DNA of 64,000 bases from DASRLE01 sp963825315 (lineage in GTDB: Bacteria > Verrucomicrobiota > Verrucomicrobiia > Limisphaerales > Palsa-1400), in NCBI GenBank assembly GCA_963825315.1, contig CAWGST010000001.1, positions 992,001-1,056,000 of the forward strand, read 5' to 3'. The position numbers were made by a program, and so were the translations under genes. Each line of letters begins with the position of its first letter. The stretch's first letter is position 1. Of the stretch, positions 35,148-43,346 are shown piece after piece. Under the pieces are notes generated by a model that was not told the DNA's origin, ran no database searches, and saw only the letters and a list, made by a program, of their open reading frames with translations.

Positions 35148-35927
35148 TCATTTCTTTACCCGGTAGGGCGAGGCTCTGCCGAGCCGTGACTTGGCCGTTG
35201 GGTTCGATACATCAGAAGCAGTCAGGGCTTGACGGAGTCTTGCCCTGCGGGGCGGAACGGCTGCGAGCTTTTTCGATTCCCTTTGTTCGAGGCGGCGCAG
35301 GGCGCGCTCTTGTTTCTTAGTCTCGCCGCGCAGCAGCTCTTCCGCAGACCATCCTTTGCTCTGCGCCGATCGAACCAGTTCAAACAATTCCCTGGCCAGC
35401 GCGGTTTTTGTCCGTGGCTCCCGGCCCGGCGCATTCGGGACGGGCAGTTTTGCCTTGCGCGCTTTTTTGAGCAGTTTTTCCGCCCTCAGCAAGGCGGGCA
35501 AATGTTTTGGGATGCCGTCCAGGGCGGACGGGCGCGCGTGGCGGGTGCCGTGCTTCTCGGCGGTTTTGATTTTTTCCCAGTTGGCCCACACTTCGTCCAC
35601 GCCTTTGACTTTGAGGTTGGCGAAGACGTGCGGATGGCGGCGCACGAGTTTATCCGTGATGCGCCGCGCCACTTGTTGGAAATCAAACGCGCCGCGCTCG
35701 CCGGCCAATTGGCAGTGGAACACCACCTGCAAAAGCAGGTCGCCCAATTCCTCGGCCATCTCCTGATCGTCGCCCGCCTCAATCGCGTCAATCAATTCAT
35801 AGACCTCCTCGACGGCGTGAAAGCGGAGGGTCATGTGGTCCTGCTCGCGGTCCCAGGGGCATCCTTGCGGGGAACGGAGCCGGGCCATGACAGCCAGGAG
35901 ATCGTTGAGGGCGGATTTTGTTTTCAT
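35148..35927 (-). CDS. mazG: Nucleoside triphosphate pyrophosphohydrolase MazG
   Basis: 259 residues, near the usual 260-270. The first MazG domain shows LRSPQGCPWDREQDHMTLRF, EEVYELIDAIEAGDDQEMAE and ELGDLLLQVVFH with the acidic Mg-binding residues. RHPHVFANLKVKGVDEVWAN links to the second domain (LARELFELVRSAQSKGWSAE). The enzyme hydrolyses NTPs and dNTPs to monophosphate and PPi and cleans the pool; in E. coli it also affects ppGpp. The last about 25 residues (LRQALTASDVSNPTAKSRLG ...) are encoded by a dispersed palindromic repeat at 35162-35185, so the natural C-terminus has been replaced or extended. Confidence 0.9.
   Translation of the reverse strand: MKTKSALNDLLAVMARLRSPQGCPWDREQDHMTLRFHAVEEVYELIDAIEAGDDQEMAEELGDLLLQVVFHCQLAGERGAFDFQQVARRITDKLVRRHPHVFANLKVKGVDEVWANWEKIKTAEKHGTRHARPSALDGIPKHLPALLRAEKLLKKARKAKLPVPNAPGREPRTKTALARELFELVRSAQSKGWSAEELLRGETKKQERALRRLEQRESKKLAAVPPRRARLRQALTASDVSNPTAKSRLGRASPYRVKK
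35162..35185 (+). repeat. GGTAGGGYGAGRCTC repeat, copy 2 inside mazG
   Basis: GGTAGGGCGAGGCTCTGCCG, then AGCC; GGCTC/GAGCC form a hairpin. It encodes the C-terminal residues of MazG on the other strand. Confidence 0.75.
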
Positions 35928-35959
35928 TGGGAAATGGGACTGATGGGACTTATCACGGG

Positions 35960-37033
35960 TCAGAGCACGACGAGGTTGTCCCGATGCACCAGGACGCCGG
36001 AGGCCTGCCGCGCCTTGACGGCGGCTGAATCAAAATCGCAGATGCCGCGCGCAAATTCGGTCCCGTTGAGATCGCAGATGCGCACGACTTCGCCGGCGGC
36101 GAAATCGCCTTCGCAACGGACGACGCCCGGGGAGAGCAGGCTTTTGCCGTTTTCGCGCAGGGCCTTTCTAGCGCCGTCATCCACGAACAGCGCGCCTTGG
36201 GCATGATGAAAAAAGGCGATCCAGCGTTTTCGTCCGGCCAGTTTGGCGGGTTGGGCGACAAAAACGGTCCCTTCATCCTTGCCCTCCAATATGTTGGCCA
36301 GCACGGTCTTTTTCCGGCCCGAAGCGATGACGAGGGGAATGCCGGAACGGATGACCATTTTGGCGGCCTGAAGTTTTGAGGCCATGCCGCCCACGGCGGT
36401 TTCGCTCCGGGTGCCCACGGCCATTTTCTCGATCGTGTCACCAAGATTTTCGATGGCGCTGATGGTTTTGGGGTTGGCCTTGCCAAAATTCTCGATCAAC
36501 CCGTCCACGGTGGTCAAAATAATCAGCGCATCGGCCGGGAGCAAACAAGCCACCAGGGCCGAAAGCCTGTCATTGTCGCCGAACTTCAATTCCGTAAAGG
36601 AAATGGCGTCATTTTCATTGATGATCGGGATGACGCCGTGATCGAGCAGGTTGACCAGGGTGTTGCGGGCGTTGAGATGGCGCTCATGATGTTCGAGATC
36701 GTCGTGGGTCAGCAGGACTTGGGCGACGCTGAAGCCGGCTTCGCCGAACAGTTTCTCGTAAGTCGTCATGAGCCGGGATTGGCCGACGGCGGCGCAGGCC
36801 TGCAAGGCGGACAGCTCCGCCGGCCTTTTTTCGTAGCCCAGCACGCCCATGCCCGCGCCGACCGCGCCCGAGCTGACGATGATGACTTGTTTGCCTTGCG
36901 CTCGAATGGCGGCGACCTGGCCGGCCAATTGTTTCATTTGCGCCAAATCCGGCTGCTTGCGGCTGTCGGTCAGGACGCCGGTGCCGAACTTGACAACGAT
37001 GCGACTGGCATTTTTGAGAGTATCGCGATGCAC
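35960..37033 (-). CDS. proB: Glutamate 5-kinase
   Basis: 357 residues from GTG 37033 (no nearer ATG). The amino-acid kinase domain opens with RIVVKFGTGVLTDSRKQPDL, then VIIVSSGAVGAGMGVLGYEK, NARNTLVNLLDHGVIPIINE with NDAISFTELKFGDND, and LIILTTVDGLI. A PUA domain forms the C-terminus (LLSPGVVRCEGDFAAGEVVR, DLNGTEFARGI). It phosphorylates glutamate in the first step of proline synthesis. proA is not adjacent. The gene lies between mazG and a HAD phosphatase on the same strand; the short gap before it carries the GGCTAAA word array. Confidence 0.93.
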   Translation of the reverse strand: MHRDTLKNASRIVVKFGTGVLTDSRKQPDLAQMKQLAGQVAAIRAQGKQVIIVSSGAVGAGMGVLGYEKRPAELSALQACAAVGQSRLMTTYEKLFGEAGFSVAQVLLTHDDLEHHERHLNARNTLVNLLDHGVIPIINENDAISFTELKFGDNDRLSALVACLLPADALIILTTVDGLIENFGKANPKTISAIENLGDTIEKMAVGTRSETAVGGMASKLQAAKMVIRSGIPLVIASGRKKTVLANILEGKDEGTVFVAQPAKLAGRKRWIAFFHHAQGALFVDDGARKALRENGKSLLSPGVVRCEGDFAAGEVVRICDLNGTEFARGICDFDSAAVKARQASGVLVHRDNLVVL

Positions 37034-37065
37034 AAGGGAAAATGCTAAAGGCTAAAGGCTAAATG

Positions 37066-37848
37066 CTAAAGTTTTTCTTTAGATTGAGCATTGAGATGAA
37101 ATTCCAGACCTTCGGCGACGCCGTGACCGTGGCTCAATTGGCTGACAAACCCGTTTTGGCCGCGCACAACCTCTTTGATGGCCAGGATGGCATTGGCGGG
37201 CGCGGCCAGCCACCAGGCATGACGGCGCGAGAGCATGGGCAGGTCGTTGAGGTGGTCCCCGGCGGCGAAAGTTTCCTCCGGCGCGACGCCCAACTGCCGC
37301 GCGATTTCCGCCAGGGCCGTTCCTTTGTTGAAGGCTTCATGGCTGAAGCGCGAACAAACGTCGTTGCGCACCAGGGTCAGGTGCGGCACGGTGCGGCAAT
37401 AATCGGCCAGGAACTCGTGGATGACTTCCGCGTCGTCGTTCCGTTCGGCGATCAGGCAAAAAGGGGACCAGGCGTCCTCGTAGTATATGGCGCCAAATCG
37501 TTCCTCGACCCAGGCGCGCAAGCGCGGCACGTCGGCCCGCACACGGCGGAACAATGCGGCATGCGCCCGGTCGCAGGCGCGGTTCCAGGCGGCGTCTTCG
37601 ACGTATTGGGAATGCCGATGGCTGTAAATCTCCCGTTCGACGAGCACCAGGAAATCGGGTTTGACCAGCAAATGAGAGCGTCCCAGGGATTCCATCAAAC
37701 TGGAAAGATCGCGTCCGGTGTTAATGACCCATTTGGCCCCTTGCAGTTGCAGCCGGGCGATCAGGTTTTGCAAGGCGAGCGGCACCGGCGGATCTTCGAA
37801 CTCGGCAAAGAGCGTCCCGTCGAAGTCGGTTGAAATCAGTTTAATCAT
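37066..37848 (-). CDS. HAD-superfamily (Cof-like) sugar phosphatase
   Basis: 260 residues from ATG 37848; the open frame extends further upstream into repeat sequence and was trimmed. HAD motif I is KLISTDFDGTLFAEF, motif II is KWVINTGRDLSSL (Thr), motif III is FNKGTALAEIARQLGV (Lys) and motif IV is ETFAAGDHLNDLPMLSRRHA with the acidic pair. The cap between about 80 and 180 is of the C2B type seen in Cof/sucrose-phosphatase-like enzymes. A phosphatase of sugar or nucleotide phosphates is predicted. It ends about 30 bp before proB and is followed by that gene. Confidence 0.88.
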   Translation of the reverse strand: MIKLISTDFDGTLFAEFEDPPVPLALQNLIARLQLQGAKWVINTGRDLSSLMESLGRSHLLVKPDFLVLVEREIYSHRHSQYVEDAAWNRACDRAHAALFRRVRADVPRLRAWVEERFGAIYYEDAWSPFCLIAERNDDAEVIHEFLADYCRTVPHLTLVRNDVCSRFSHEAFNKGTALAEIARQLGVAPEETFAAGDHLNDLPMLSRRHAWWLAAPANAILAIKEVVRGQNGFVSQLSHGHGVAEGLEFHLNAQSKEKL

Positions 37849-37929
37849 CCTTGTGCCAGTATCAGGCGGGGAAGGGGGGAAGAAAAGGCTAAAGGCTGAA
37901 TGCTGAAGGCTGAAAAATGGTTCCACATC

Positions 37930-38010
37930 GGTTTGACTGACTTGGACCGGGTTTGACTGCCCGGAGCATCGGTTATTTTGTAAGAAGTTCATTGCAAGGC
38001 ACTTGCGCAC
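37930..38010 (+). repeat. Dispersed intergenic repeat, copy 2
   Basis: Partner of 6968-7033: GGTTTGACTGACTT, CGGTTATTTTGTAAG, GTTCATTGCAAGGCACTTGC. Confidence 0.65.
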
Positions 38011-38224
38011 GATTTGACTGCCAGCTTGACCCGCAGCATCGGTTTGCCGGGTTTGACTGGCACGGACGGCTGAATGGGCACGGACGGGCATGGACTTGTG
38101 ATTGGAAGTGCGGCGCGAGACGCCCCGCACAGCGACCGGGATGGTCGCGCTCCCAAAAAAATAATCCGAAATATTTCCGATTATCCGAAATTATTCGATC
38201 TCCTTTAACCCCACCTTTCACGCT

Positions 38225-38249
38225 AATCTCCAGTGGCGCGCTGGAGATT
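38225..38249. repeat. 9-bp perfect hairpin
   Basis: AATCTCCAG - TGGCGCG - CTGGAGATT. It could be a terminator stem or an operator, but no T-run follows. Confidence 0.6.
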
Positions 38250-38309
38250 ATGTCAGAGGAATGATTGTCAGGGGAATAAGACGGAAAGAGTCCTTGGTTC
38301 CCATTCCTC

Positions 38310-38327
38310 CCCCGAATGCTTTCGGGG
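38310..38327. repeat. CCCCGAAAGCTTTCGGGG palindrome, variant copy
   Basis: CCCCGAATGCTTTCGGGG, one base off the perfect 18-bp palindrome found at 46291-46308 and 60415-60432. Confidence 0.7.
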
Positions 38328-38476
38328 TTCCCCTGACCATTCCATTCAGCCCGACAAAGCGTGCTCATTTGCAGATTTTGGCACAAAAGGCGGGAATTGT
38401 ACCGCCCATGGTGGGGAGTTTTTTTATCACACGAAACCCCTGTAAACATTGGTCAAAACGCTTGTCGGGGGCCTCT

Positions 38477-38500
38477 TTGTCAAGTATGTATTCTTGACAA
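38477..38500. promoter_or_regulatory. Inverted repeat TTGTCAAG/CTTGACAA, possible operator
   Basis: Perfect 8-bp arms with an 8-base spacer, 32 bp beyond the end of the antitoxin-like gene. An operator or hairpin role is a guess. Confidence 0.4.
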
Positions 38501-38531
38501 GCGCCCTAAAAACCGGGCTTTTTCACCATCA

Positions 38532-38756
38532 CTACAACCCGGAGCCGGAAGGCAGGAAATCCATTAGTTTGCCAGCTTGGGCGTTTTTGAGGGACGCAGT
38601 CATCCTGTCGTGCAACCTGCCTCCCGTTTCGGCGTCGGCGGCCACGCGGCGGTCCCAATCATCTTCTTCCCAGGGATGCAACAGCGCCTCCAACTCGCAA
38701 CGCTCCTGCGGTGAAAGCTGGTCAATGGCAGCCTTGATTTCAGCAACGGTGCTCAT
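38532..38756 (-). CDS. Small antitoxin-like protein, orphan
   Basis: 74 residues starting MSTVAEIKAAIDQLSPQERC and continuing ELEALLHPWEEDDWDRRVAA. The first helix pattern (EIKAAIDQLSPQER) is that of many addiction-module antitoxins and of the putative antitoxin at 7705. The acidic WEEDDWD and the basic C-terminal part, with SLKNAQAGKLMDFLPSG, also fit. No toxin reading frame follows it; the next 400 bp on its 3' side are repeats. It may be an orphan antitoxin or the remnant of a pair. Function inferred from pattern only. Confidence 0.6.
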   Translation of the reverse strand: MSTVAEIKAAIDQLSPQERCELEALLHPWEEDDWDRRVAADAETGGRLHDRMTASLKNAQAGKLMDFLPSGSGL

Positions 38757-38814
38757 GGCCCAAAGTTACACGCACAGCGGGGTAATCGTCAAATTTATCC
38801 GGGCACGATGGTCT

Positions 38815-39774
38815 TCAATCCGCGCCCTTGTGGCTTCGGAACCATTCGATGAAGCGCGGGATGCCTTCCTCGACTTTGACCCGGGGACGATAGCCAAGTT
38901 GCTGCCTGGCTTTGGTGATGTCCGCGAAGGTGATCGGCACGTCGCCCGGTTGCGACGGTTGGCGGTCAATGATCGCTTTTTTCCCCAGCGCCTTTTCCAG
39001 CAGGGTGATCAAATAGTCCAGTGCAACGGTTTGTGATTCGCCAAGGTTGAAAATTTCATAGCCGAATTTCTTTTGCACGCAGGCCATGATGCCGTCAATG
39101 GTGTCCGTGACGTAGGTGTAGTCGCGCGCGGCGGTGCCGTCGCCAAAAACCGGGATGGGTTTGCCGGCGTCAATCAATCGGGCAAATTTGTGGATGGCCA
39201 GGTCGGGCCGCTGGCGGGGGCCATAGACGGTGAAAAATCGCAGCATGACCACGTCCATGCCATAGAGGTGATGATAAACATGGCCGAGGGCTTCGCAGGC
39301 GAGTTTGCTGGCCGCGTAGGGCGATATGGGCGAAAAGATCGGGTCGCTCTCGGTGAAGGGAACGCGGGCGTTGATGCCATAGACGGAGGAGGAGGACGCC
39401 AGGGTGATTTTCATGACGGAATGGCGTCGCGCGGCTTCGAGCAATTGCACGGTGCCTTCGACGTTGACGCGCTGGCAGAGGGCGGGTTCGAGCAGGCTGG
39501 GGCGCACCCCGGCGCGGGCGGCCAGATGTATAATCTGGTCGAAGCGGGCGCTGCCGAGCAATTGATCGAGGCAGGCCGGATCGGTCACATCTCCAAGCAC
39601 GAAGTTGAACGACTTGCCCGCCTTCTCAATTTCGCGGAGATTGCCCCGTTTGATGGCGGGGTCATAAAAGGGATTCAGATCGTCCAAAGCCCAGACGGCA
39701 TGCCCCGCCTGGAGCAATCGCTCGCAAAGGTGCGAGCCGATAAAACCCGCGCCGCCCGTGACCAGGAAATTCAT
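38815..39774 (-). CDS. NAD-dependent sugar-nucleotide epimerase (UDP-glucuronate 4-epimerase-like)
   Basis: 319 residues from ATG 39774. Extended SDR: MNFLVTGGAGFIGSHLCERL with the Rossmann GxxGxxG, IIHLAARAGVRPSLLEP near 80, the catalytic SSSSVYG and Tyr-Lys of PYAASKLACEALGHVYHHLY near 150-165, and FFTVYGPRQRPDLAIHKF near 180. This pattern is that of UDP-glucuronate 4-epimerases and related GDP-mannose dehydratase-like proteins that supply surface-polysaccharide sugars. Exact substrate not determinable. It faces purC (divergent, 66 bp between the starts), so they may share a promoter region. Confidence 0.9.
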   Translation of the reverse strand: MNFLVTGGAGFIGSHLCERLLQAGHAVWALDDLNPFYDPAIKRGNLREIEKAGKSFNFVLGDVTDPACLDQLLGSARFDQIIHLAARAGVRPSLLEPALCQRVNVEGTVQLLEAARRHSVMKITLASSSSVYGINARVPFTESDPIFSPISPYAASKLACEALGHVYHHLYGMDVVMLRFFTVYGPRQRPDLAIHKFARLIDAGKPIPVFGDGTAARDYTYVTDTIDGIMACVQKKFGYEIFNLGESQTVALDYLITLLEKALGKKAIIDRQPSQPGDVPITFADITKARQQLGYRPRVKVEEGIPRFIEWFRSHKGAD

Positions 39775-39840
39775 CGCGCCAACCTTAAACGCAAAAATTT
39801 GAACTTTAAACTTCAAAGTTTGCGATTAACTTTTCCAGTC

Positions 39841-40731
39841 ATGACGAATGAGCCCCTGCTCAAGCTGGAATTGCCCGGCCTGAAGAAACTGAAAAGCGGC
39901 AAGGTGCGCGAAGTGTTCGATTTGGGCGACCGCCTGCTTTTTGTGGCGACGGACCGCATTTCGGCCTTTGATTGCATCCTGCCGACGGGCATTCCGCGCA
40001 AGGGCGAGGTGCTCACGCAAATATCCCATTTCTGGTTCGGGCAGACAGCGGGGATTGTGGAGAACCACCTGGCCGGGAAAGCGGACGAGCCGTTGCCGCC
40101 GGAATTGCGAAAGTTTTCCGCGCTGCTGGGGCGCCGGAGCATGTTGGTGAAAAAGACCCGGCCGCTCGCCATCGAATGCGTTGTGCGCGGCTATCTGTCG
40201 GGGTCGGGTTGGAAGGATTACCAGAAGACGGGAGGCGTTTGCGGCGTTGCACTGCCCGCCGGCCTGCGCGATTCGTCGCGTCTGGCCCAACCGCTCTTCA
40301 CCCCCGCGACCAAGGCGGAAAGCGGGCACGACGAAAACATTACCTTTGAGGAAGCCGGCCGGATCGTCGGGCGCGAAAGGGCGGAGCAGGCGCGGGATTT
40401 GAGTTTGAAAATTTATTCCTTTGCCGCCGATTACGCGCGCAAACGCGGCCTCATTATCGCGGACACGAAATTTGAATTTGGGCTGCGGGACGAAAGGCTG
40501 ATATTGATTGATGAAGTTCTGACGCCGGATTCATCCCGTTTCTGGCCGGCGGACCAGTATGAGGCGGGCCGCGGGCAGCCGAGTTTCGACAAACAATTCG
40601 TGCGGGATTACCTGGAAACGCTGTCCTGGAACAAACAACCGCCCGCGCCGGCCCTGCCGCCGGAGGTCGTTGCCAGGACGACGGAGAAATATTTGGAAGC
40701 CTACGAGCGACTGACGGGAAGAAAGCTTTGA
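39841..40731 (+). CDS. purC: SAICAR synthetase
   Basis: 296 residues, the length of the long (eukaryote/yeast-like) PurC form. Family motifs: KLKSGKVREVFDLGDRLLFV, ATDRISAFDCILPTGIPRKG, PLAIECVVRGYLSGSGWKDY near 115, KAESGHDENITFEEAG near 160, and IIADTKFEFGLRDERLILID with EVLTPDSSRFWPADQYEAG near 205-240. It joins aspartate to CAIR in purine synthesis. ATG 39841 is chosen because the earlier open frame is shadow sequence of the epimerase gene. Its stop overlaps the next start (TGATG), coupling it to the recombinase gene, an unusual but real-looking pairing. Confidence 0.95.
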   Translation: MTNEPLLKLELPGLKKLKSGKVREVFDLGDRLLFVATDRISAFDCILPTGIPRKGEVLTQISHFWFGQTAGIVENHLAGKADEPLPPELRKFSALLGRRSMLVKKTRPLAIECVVRGYLSGSGWKDYQKTGGVCGVALPAGLRDSSRLAQPLFTPATKAESGHDENITFEEAGRIVGRERAEQARDLSLKIYSFAADYARKRGLIIADTKFEFGLRDERLILIDEVLTPDSSRFWPADQYEAGRGQPSFDKQFVRDYLETLSWNKQPPAPALPPEVVARTTEKYLEAYERLTGRKL

Positions 40732-41651
40732 TGCAGAATCTGGTTGAAGATTTCCTGGTTTATTTGCGCCATGAACGGGGGCAGGCGCAACACACGGAAA
40801 AAACTTACGCGGCGCTGCTGGGCAATTTTCTGGCCTGGGCGGAAAGACACGGCTTCAACGACTGGAAGTCCGTGACGCTGCGCGATCTCATGGATTTCCT
40901 CGAACACGAACGGAACCGGACTTTGAAGGATGAGCCGGAAGAGGGCGCGCGCCGGCTCAGTTCGGAAAGTCTTTACCTGCAAATTGCGGCGTTGCGGGCC
41001 TTTTACAATTTTGCCGAGGCGGAAAAACTTCTTCCGCAAAACATCGCGGAGAATCTTTCGCTGCCGCGCCGCTGGAAGCGGCTGCCCAAGGCGCTGTCCA
41101 ATTCGGAAATCGAGCAATTGCTCAAACCGGAAAATCCGGCGACGCCCGCGTCGTTATGCGATCAGGCCGTGCTGGAACTGGCCTACGCCTCCGGATTGCG
41201 GCTGGCCGAACTGCGCGCCATCCGGCTGGAGCAACTTCATCTTGACGCTGGATTTGTCACTGTCATTGGCAAGGGGAACAAGGAGCGCGTCACGCCCGTG
41301 GGCCGCATGGCGATTGACGCGATCCGGCGGTATCTCGAATTGGGACGGCCCCGGCTGGTCACGCCAAAAACGCCGGCCAACGTTTTTCTAAGCAGGCGCG
41401 GACGTCCCTTCGCTTCCACGACTTTGTGGGGCCGCATCAAACGGCGGGCGCGCCGGGCGAACATGGGACGGAACATAACGCCGCACATGATCCGGCACAG
41501 CTTTGCCACGCATCTGTTGGAGAACGGGGCTGACTTGCGGATCATCCAGGAACTGCTCGGCCACGCCAACATCAGCACGACGGAAGTCTATACGCATGTC
41601 GGCGCGCCGCGCCTGCGGGAGATACATCGCCGGTTTCATCCGCGAGGGTGA
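40731..41651 (+). CDS. xer: Tyrosine recombinase XerC/XerD
   Basis: 306 residues, typical of XerC/D. The N-terminal SAM-like core-binding domain (LVEDFLVYLRHERGQAQHTE with KTYAALLGNFLAWAE) is followed by the catalytic domain. Visible active-site parts: Arg in LAYASGLRLAELRAIRLEQL near 150, Lys of the VIGKGNKER strand near 180, HMIRHSFATHLLENGADLRI (HxxR) near 255, LLGHANISTTEVYTHV with His and the nucleophilic Tyr near 275-290. It resolves chromosome dimers at dif; no dif-like site was found nearby. Start ATG 40731 overlaps the purC stop by one base. Confidence 0.93.
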   Translation: MQNLVEDFLVYLRHERGQAQHTEKTYAALLGNFLAWAERHGFNDWKSVTLRDLMDFLEHERNRTLKDEPEEGARRLSSESLYLQIAALRAFYNFAEAEKLLPQNIAENLSLPRRWKRLPKALSNSEIEQLLKPENPATPASLCDQAVLELAYASGLRLAELRAIRLEQLHLDAGFVTVIGKGNKERVTPVGRMAIDAIRRYLELGRPRLVTPKTPANVFLSRRGRPFASTTLWGRIKRRARRANMGRNITPHMIRHSFATHLLENGADLRIIQELLGHANISTTEVYTHVGAPRLREIHRRFHPRG

Positions 41652-41663
41652 GGGTGCTCCAAC

Positions 41664-41728
41664 TCCTAATCCTAATCTTAATCGTAATCTTAATCCGCCT
41701 TTTTGCACGAAGAAGATTAGGATTAGGA
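41664..41728. repeat. CCTAAT word array with inverted partner
   Basis: TCCTAATCCTAATCTT at 41664-41679 is exactly inverted at 41713-41728; both arms continue as CTTAAT/ATTAGG words to 41695 and 41741. Another ATTAGG array without a partner is at 59603-59650. Confidence 0.8.
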
Positions 41729-41801
41729 TCAAGATTAGGAATGAAACTCAGCGCGCGCCAGAGGGCTTGACGAACGGCGGCGGATTCATATCATCGCCCA
41801 C

Positions 41802-43325
41802 GTGACCGAGAGCCAAACGCGTTATGGGCAGGGCCTCATCGTGCTGCTGGGTTTGTTTGCTTTTGCCAGCATCCTCGCTTTTCATAACATTACCGAAGGC
41901 GACCTTTGGGCCCAATTGGCCATCGGTGAATCGGTTTGGAAGCACGGACACCTTTTGCGGCACGACGTCTTCGCCTTCACGCCAACGTTGCGCGAATGGA
42001 TCGCCCACGAATGGGGCGCGGGCGTCGTCTTTTACGGTGTGCTCAAGATCTGCGGTCCGCCCGGCTTGATGGGTTTGAAAATAGCCCTGGCCCTGGGCGC
42101 GTTGGGGTTCGGGCTTGGCACGGGCCGCAGACAAGGCTGCGACCTGAACATTCTCCTGCTCCTGGCCATCCTGGCCGCCGCCTGCATTCTGCCCGGATAT
42201 ATTCCTGTTCTGCGCAGCCATGCGTTTACTTATTTTTTATTCGGGGCGACGCTGTTTTGCCTGGAAGAATTGCGCGGCGGGCGGCGCTGGCCGGTGGCGG
42301 CGCTGCCGCTGGTCATGCTGATCTGGACCAATCTCCACGGGGGTTTCGTGGCGGGACTGGGCGTTGTCTTTGTCTATGCCGCCGCCGCCGTCTTTTGGCG
42401 AAAGGACATCGCGCCCCTGGCCGGCACGGCGGCGGCTTGCGCGGCGGTGACGTTTATCAATCCCTACGGCGTCAAATTCTGGCAGTACCTCATCCCGGCA
42501 TTGCTCCATCCGCGGGCGCGAATCACCGAGTGGCGCCCGCTGCCGCTGCTGGCCTGGGACGACTTCTGGGGATTCCGTTTGCTCTTTGTATTGACAGTTG
42601 CGGCGGTCGCCCTGGGCTGGAAACAAACTTCCCGGAAGAATTTTTCCGGCCTCGCCATCCTGGCGCTGACGGCTTTCATGGGCTGGCGCGCCCGGCGTCA
42701 CGGTCCGTTTTTCGGCGTGGCCGCCCTTGCCTTTGCCGGGCCGTATTACGCCGGCATGGCGGCGGTGTTGCCCGCCACCGTTCGCGCAAAACTCAATCCC
42801 ACCTGGGCCGTTGGAATCCTTTATGCCGCCATCGCCTTTTTTGTCGCGCTGGAAGTTCTGCCCGGGGTTTCAGCGCATCCGTTGGCGCCGGTGGGGGAAG
42901 ACCCGGTGCGCGAGGCGGACATCCTGAGCCGGGCCGGGGTGAAGGGAAATCTGGCCACGCCATTCGCCTGGGGCAGCTATTTGACCTGGCGGCTTTATCC
43001 GAACATCAAAATCTCGATGGATGGGCGTTACGAAACCACCTACCCGGAATCCACCTTTGCGCTGAACAACGCCTTCTTCGATCATCAAGTCGGCTGGTTG
43101 GGATTATGCCGTTCTTACAAGGTGGATTTTGTCATCCTTGATCTGGCGCGGGACCGGTTGCGGCCGGAAGACTTGACAGCGCAAGGCTACGTCCTCATCT
43201 GGAAGCAAGACGATGTGTCGGCGCTGTTATGCCTGCCGGAACACGCGGCGGCGTTGGGCGAAGCGGCGCGGAGCCTTCCGCCATTCACCATAGACCCGCT
43301 CGATCTGAAGACCCGGCCATTATGA
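41802..43325 (+). CDS. Polytopic membrane protein, GT-C-like
   Basis: 507 residues, start GTG 41802. About ten hydrophobic spans (GLIVLLGLFAFASILAF; LLLLAILAAACILPGYIPVL; VAALPLVMLIWTNLHGGFVA). The early loop EGDLWAQLAIGESVWKHG, followed by LRHDVFAFTPTLREWIAHEW, resembles the acidic first loop of GT-C glycosyltransferases. The C-terminal 150 residues form a soluble domain (AWGSYLTWRLYPNIKISMDG, RYETTYPESTF). Function unproven; sugar transfer at the membrane is the best guess. It ends 21 bp before the end of the convergent exbD gene. Confidence 0.75.
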   Translation: MTESQTRYGQGLIVLLGLFAFASILAFHNITEGDLWAQLAIGESVWKHGHLLRHDVFAFTPTLREWIAHEWGAGVVFYGVLKICGPPGLMGLKIALALGALGFGLGTGRRQGCDLNILLLLAILAAACILPGYIPVLRSHAFTYFLFGATLFCLEELRGGRRWPVAALPLVMLIWTNLHGGFVAGLGVVFVYAAAAVFWRKDIAPLAGTAAACAAVTFINPYGVKFWQYLIPALLHPRARITEWRPLPLLAWDDFWGFRLLFVLTVAAVALGWKQTSRKNFSGLAILALTAFMGWRARRHGPFFGVAALAFAGPYYAGMAAVLPATVRAKLNPTWAVGILYAAIAFFVALEVLPGVSAHPLAPVGEDPVREADILSRAGVKGNLATPFAWGSYLTWRLYPNIKISMDGRYETTYPESTFALNNAFFDHQVGWLGLCRSYKVDFVILDLARDRLRPEDLTAQGYVLIWKQDDVSALLCLPEHAAALGEAARSLPPFTIDPLDLKTRPL

Positions 43326-43346
43326 GAAACCCCGCGTTGGGACGCT

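Larger units (their letters stand above)
37849..38531. other. Gene-free repeat-rich region
   Basis: Holds the GGCTAAA/GGCTGAA word array (37885-37915), the TTTGACTGACTT repeat (37930-38010), AT-rich ATCCGAAATA repeats (38163-38205), the AATCTCCAG hairpin (38225-38249), the CCCCGAATGCTTTCGGGG palindrome (38310-38327) and the TTGTCAAG inverted repeat (38477-38500). No coding sequence was recognised. Confidence 0.7.

Noticed and set aside
39073..39840. N-terminal extension of purC
   Set aside because: It reads the complement of the epimerase gene; PurC similarity begins at the ATG at 39841.
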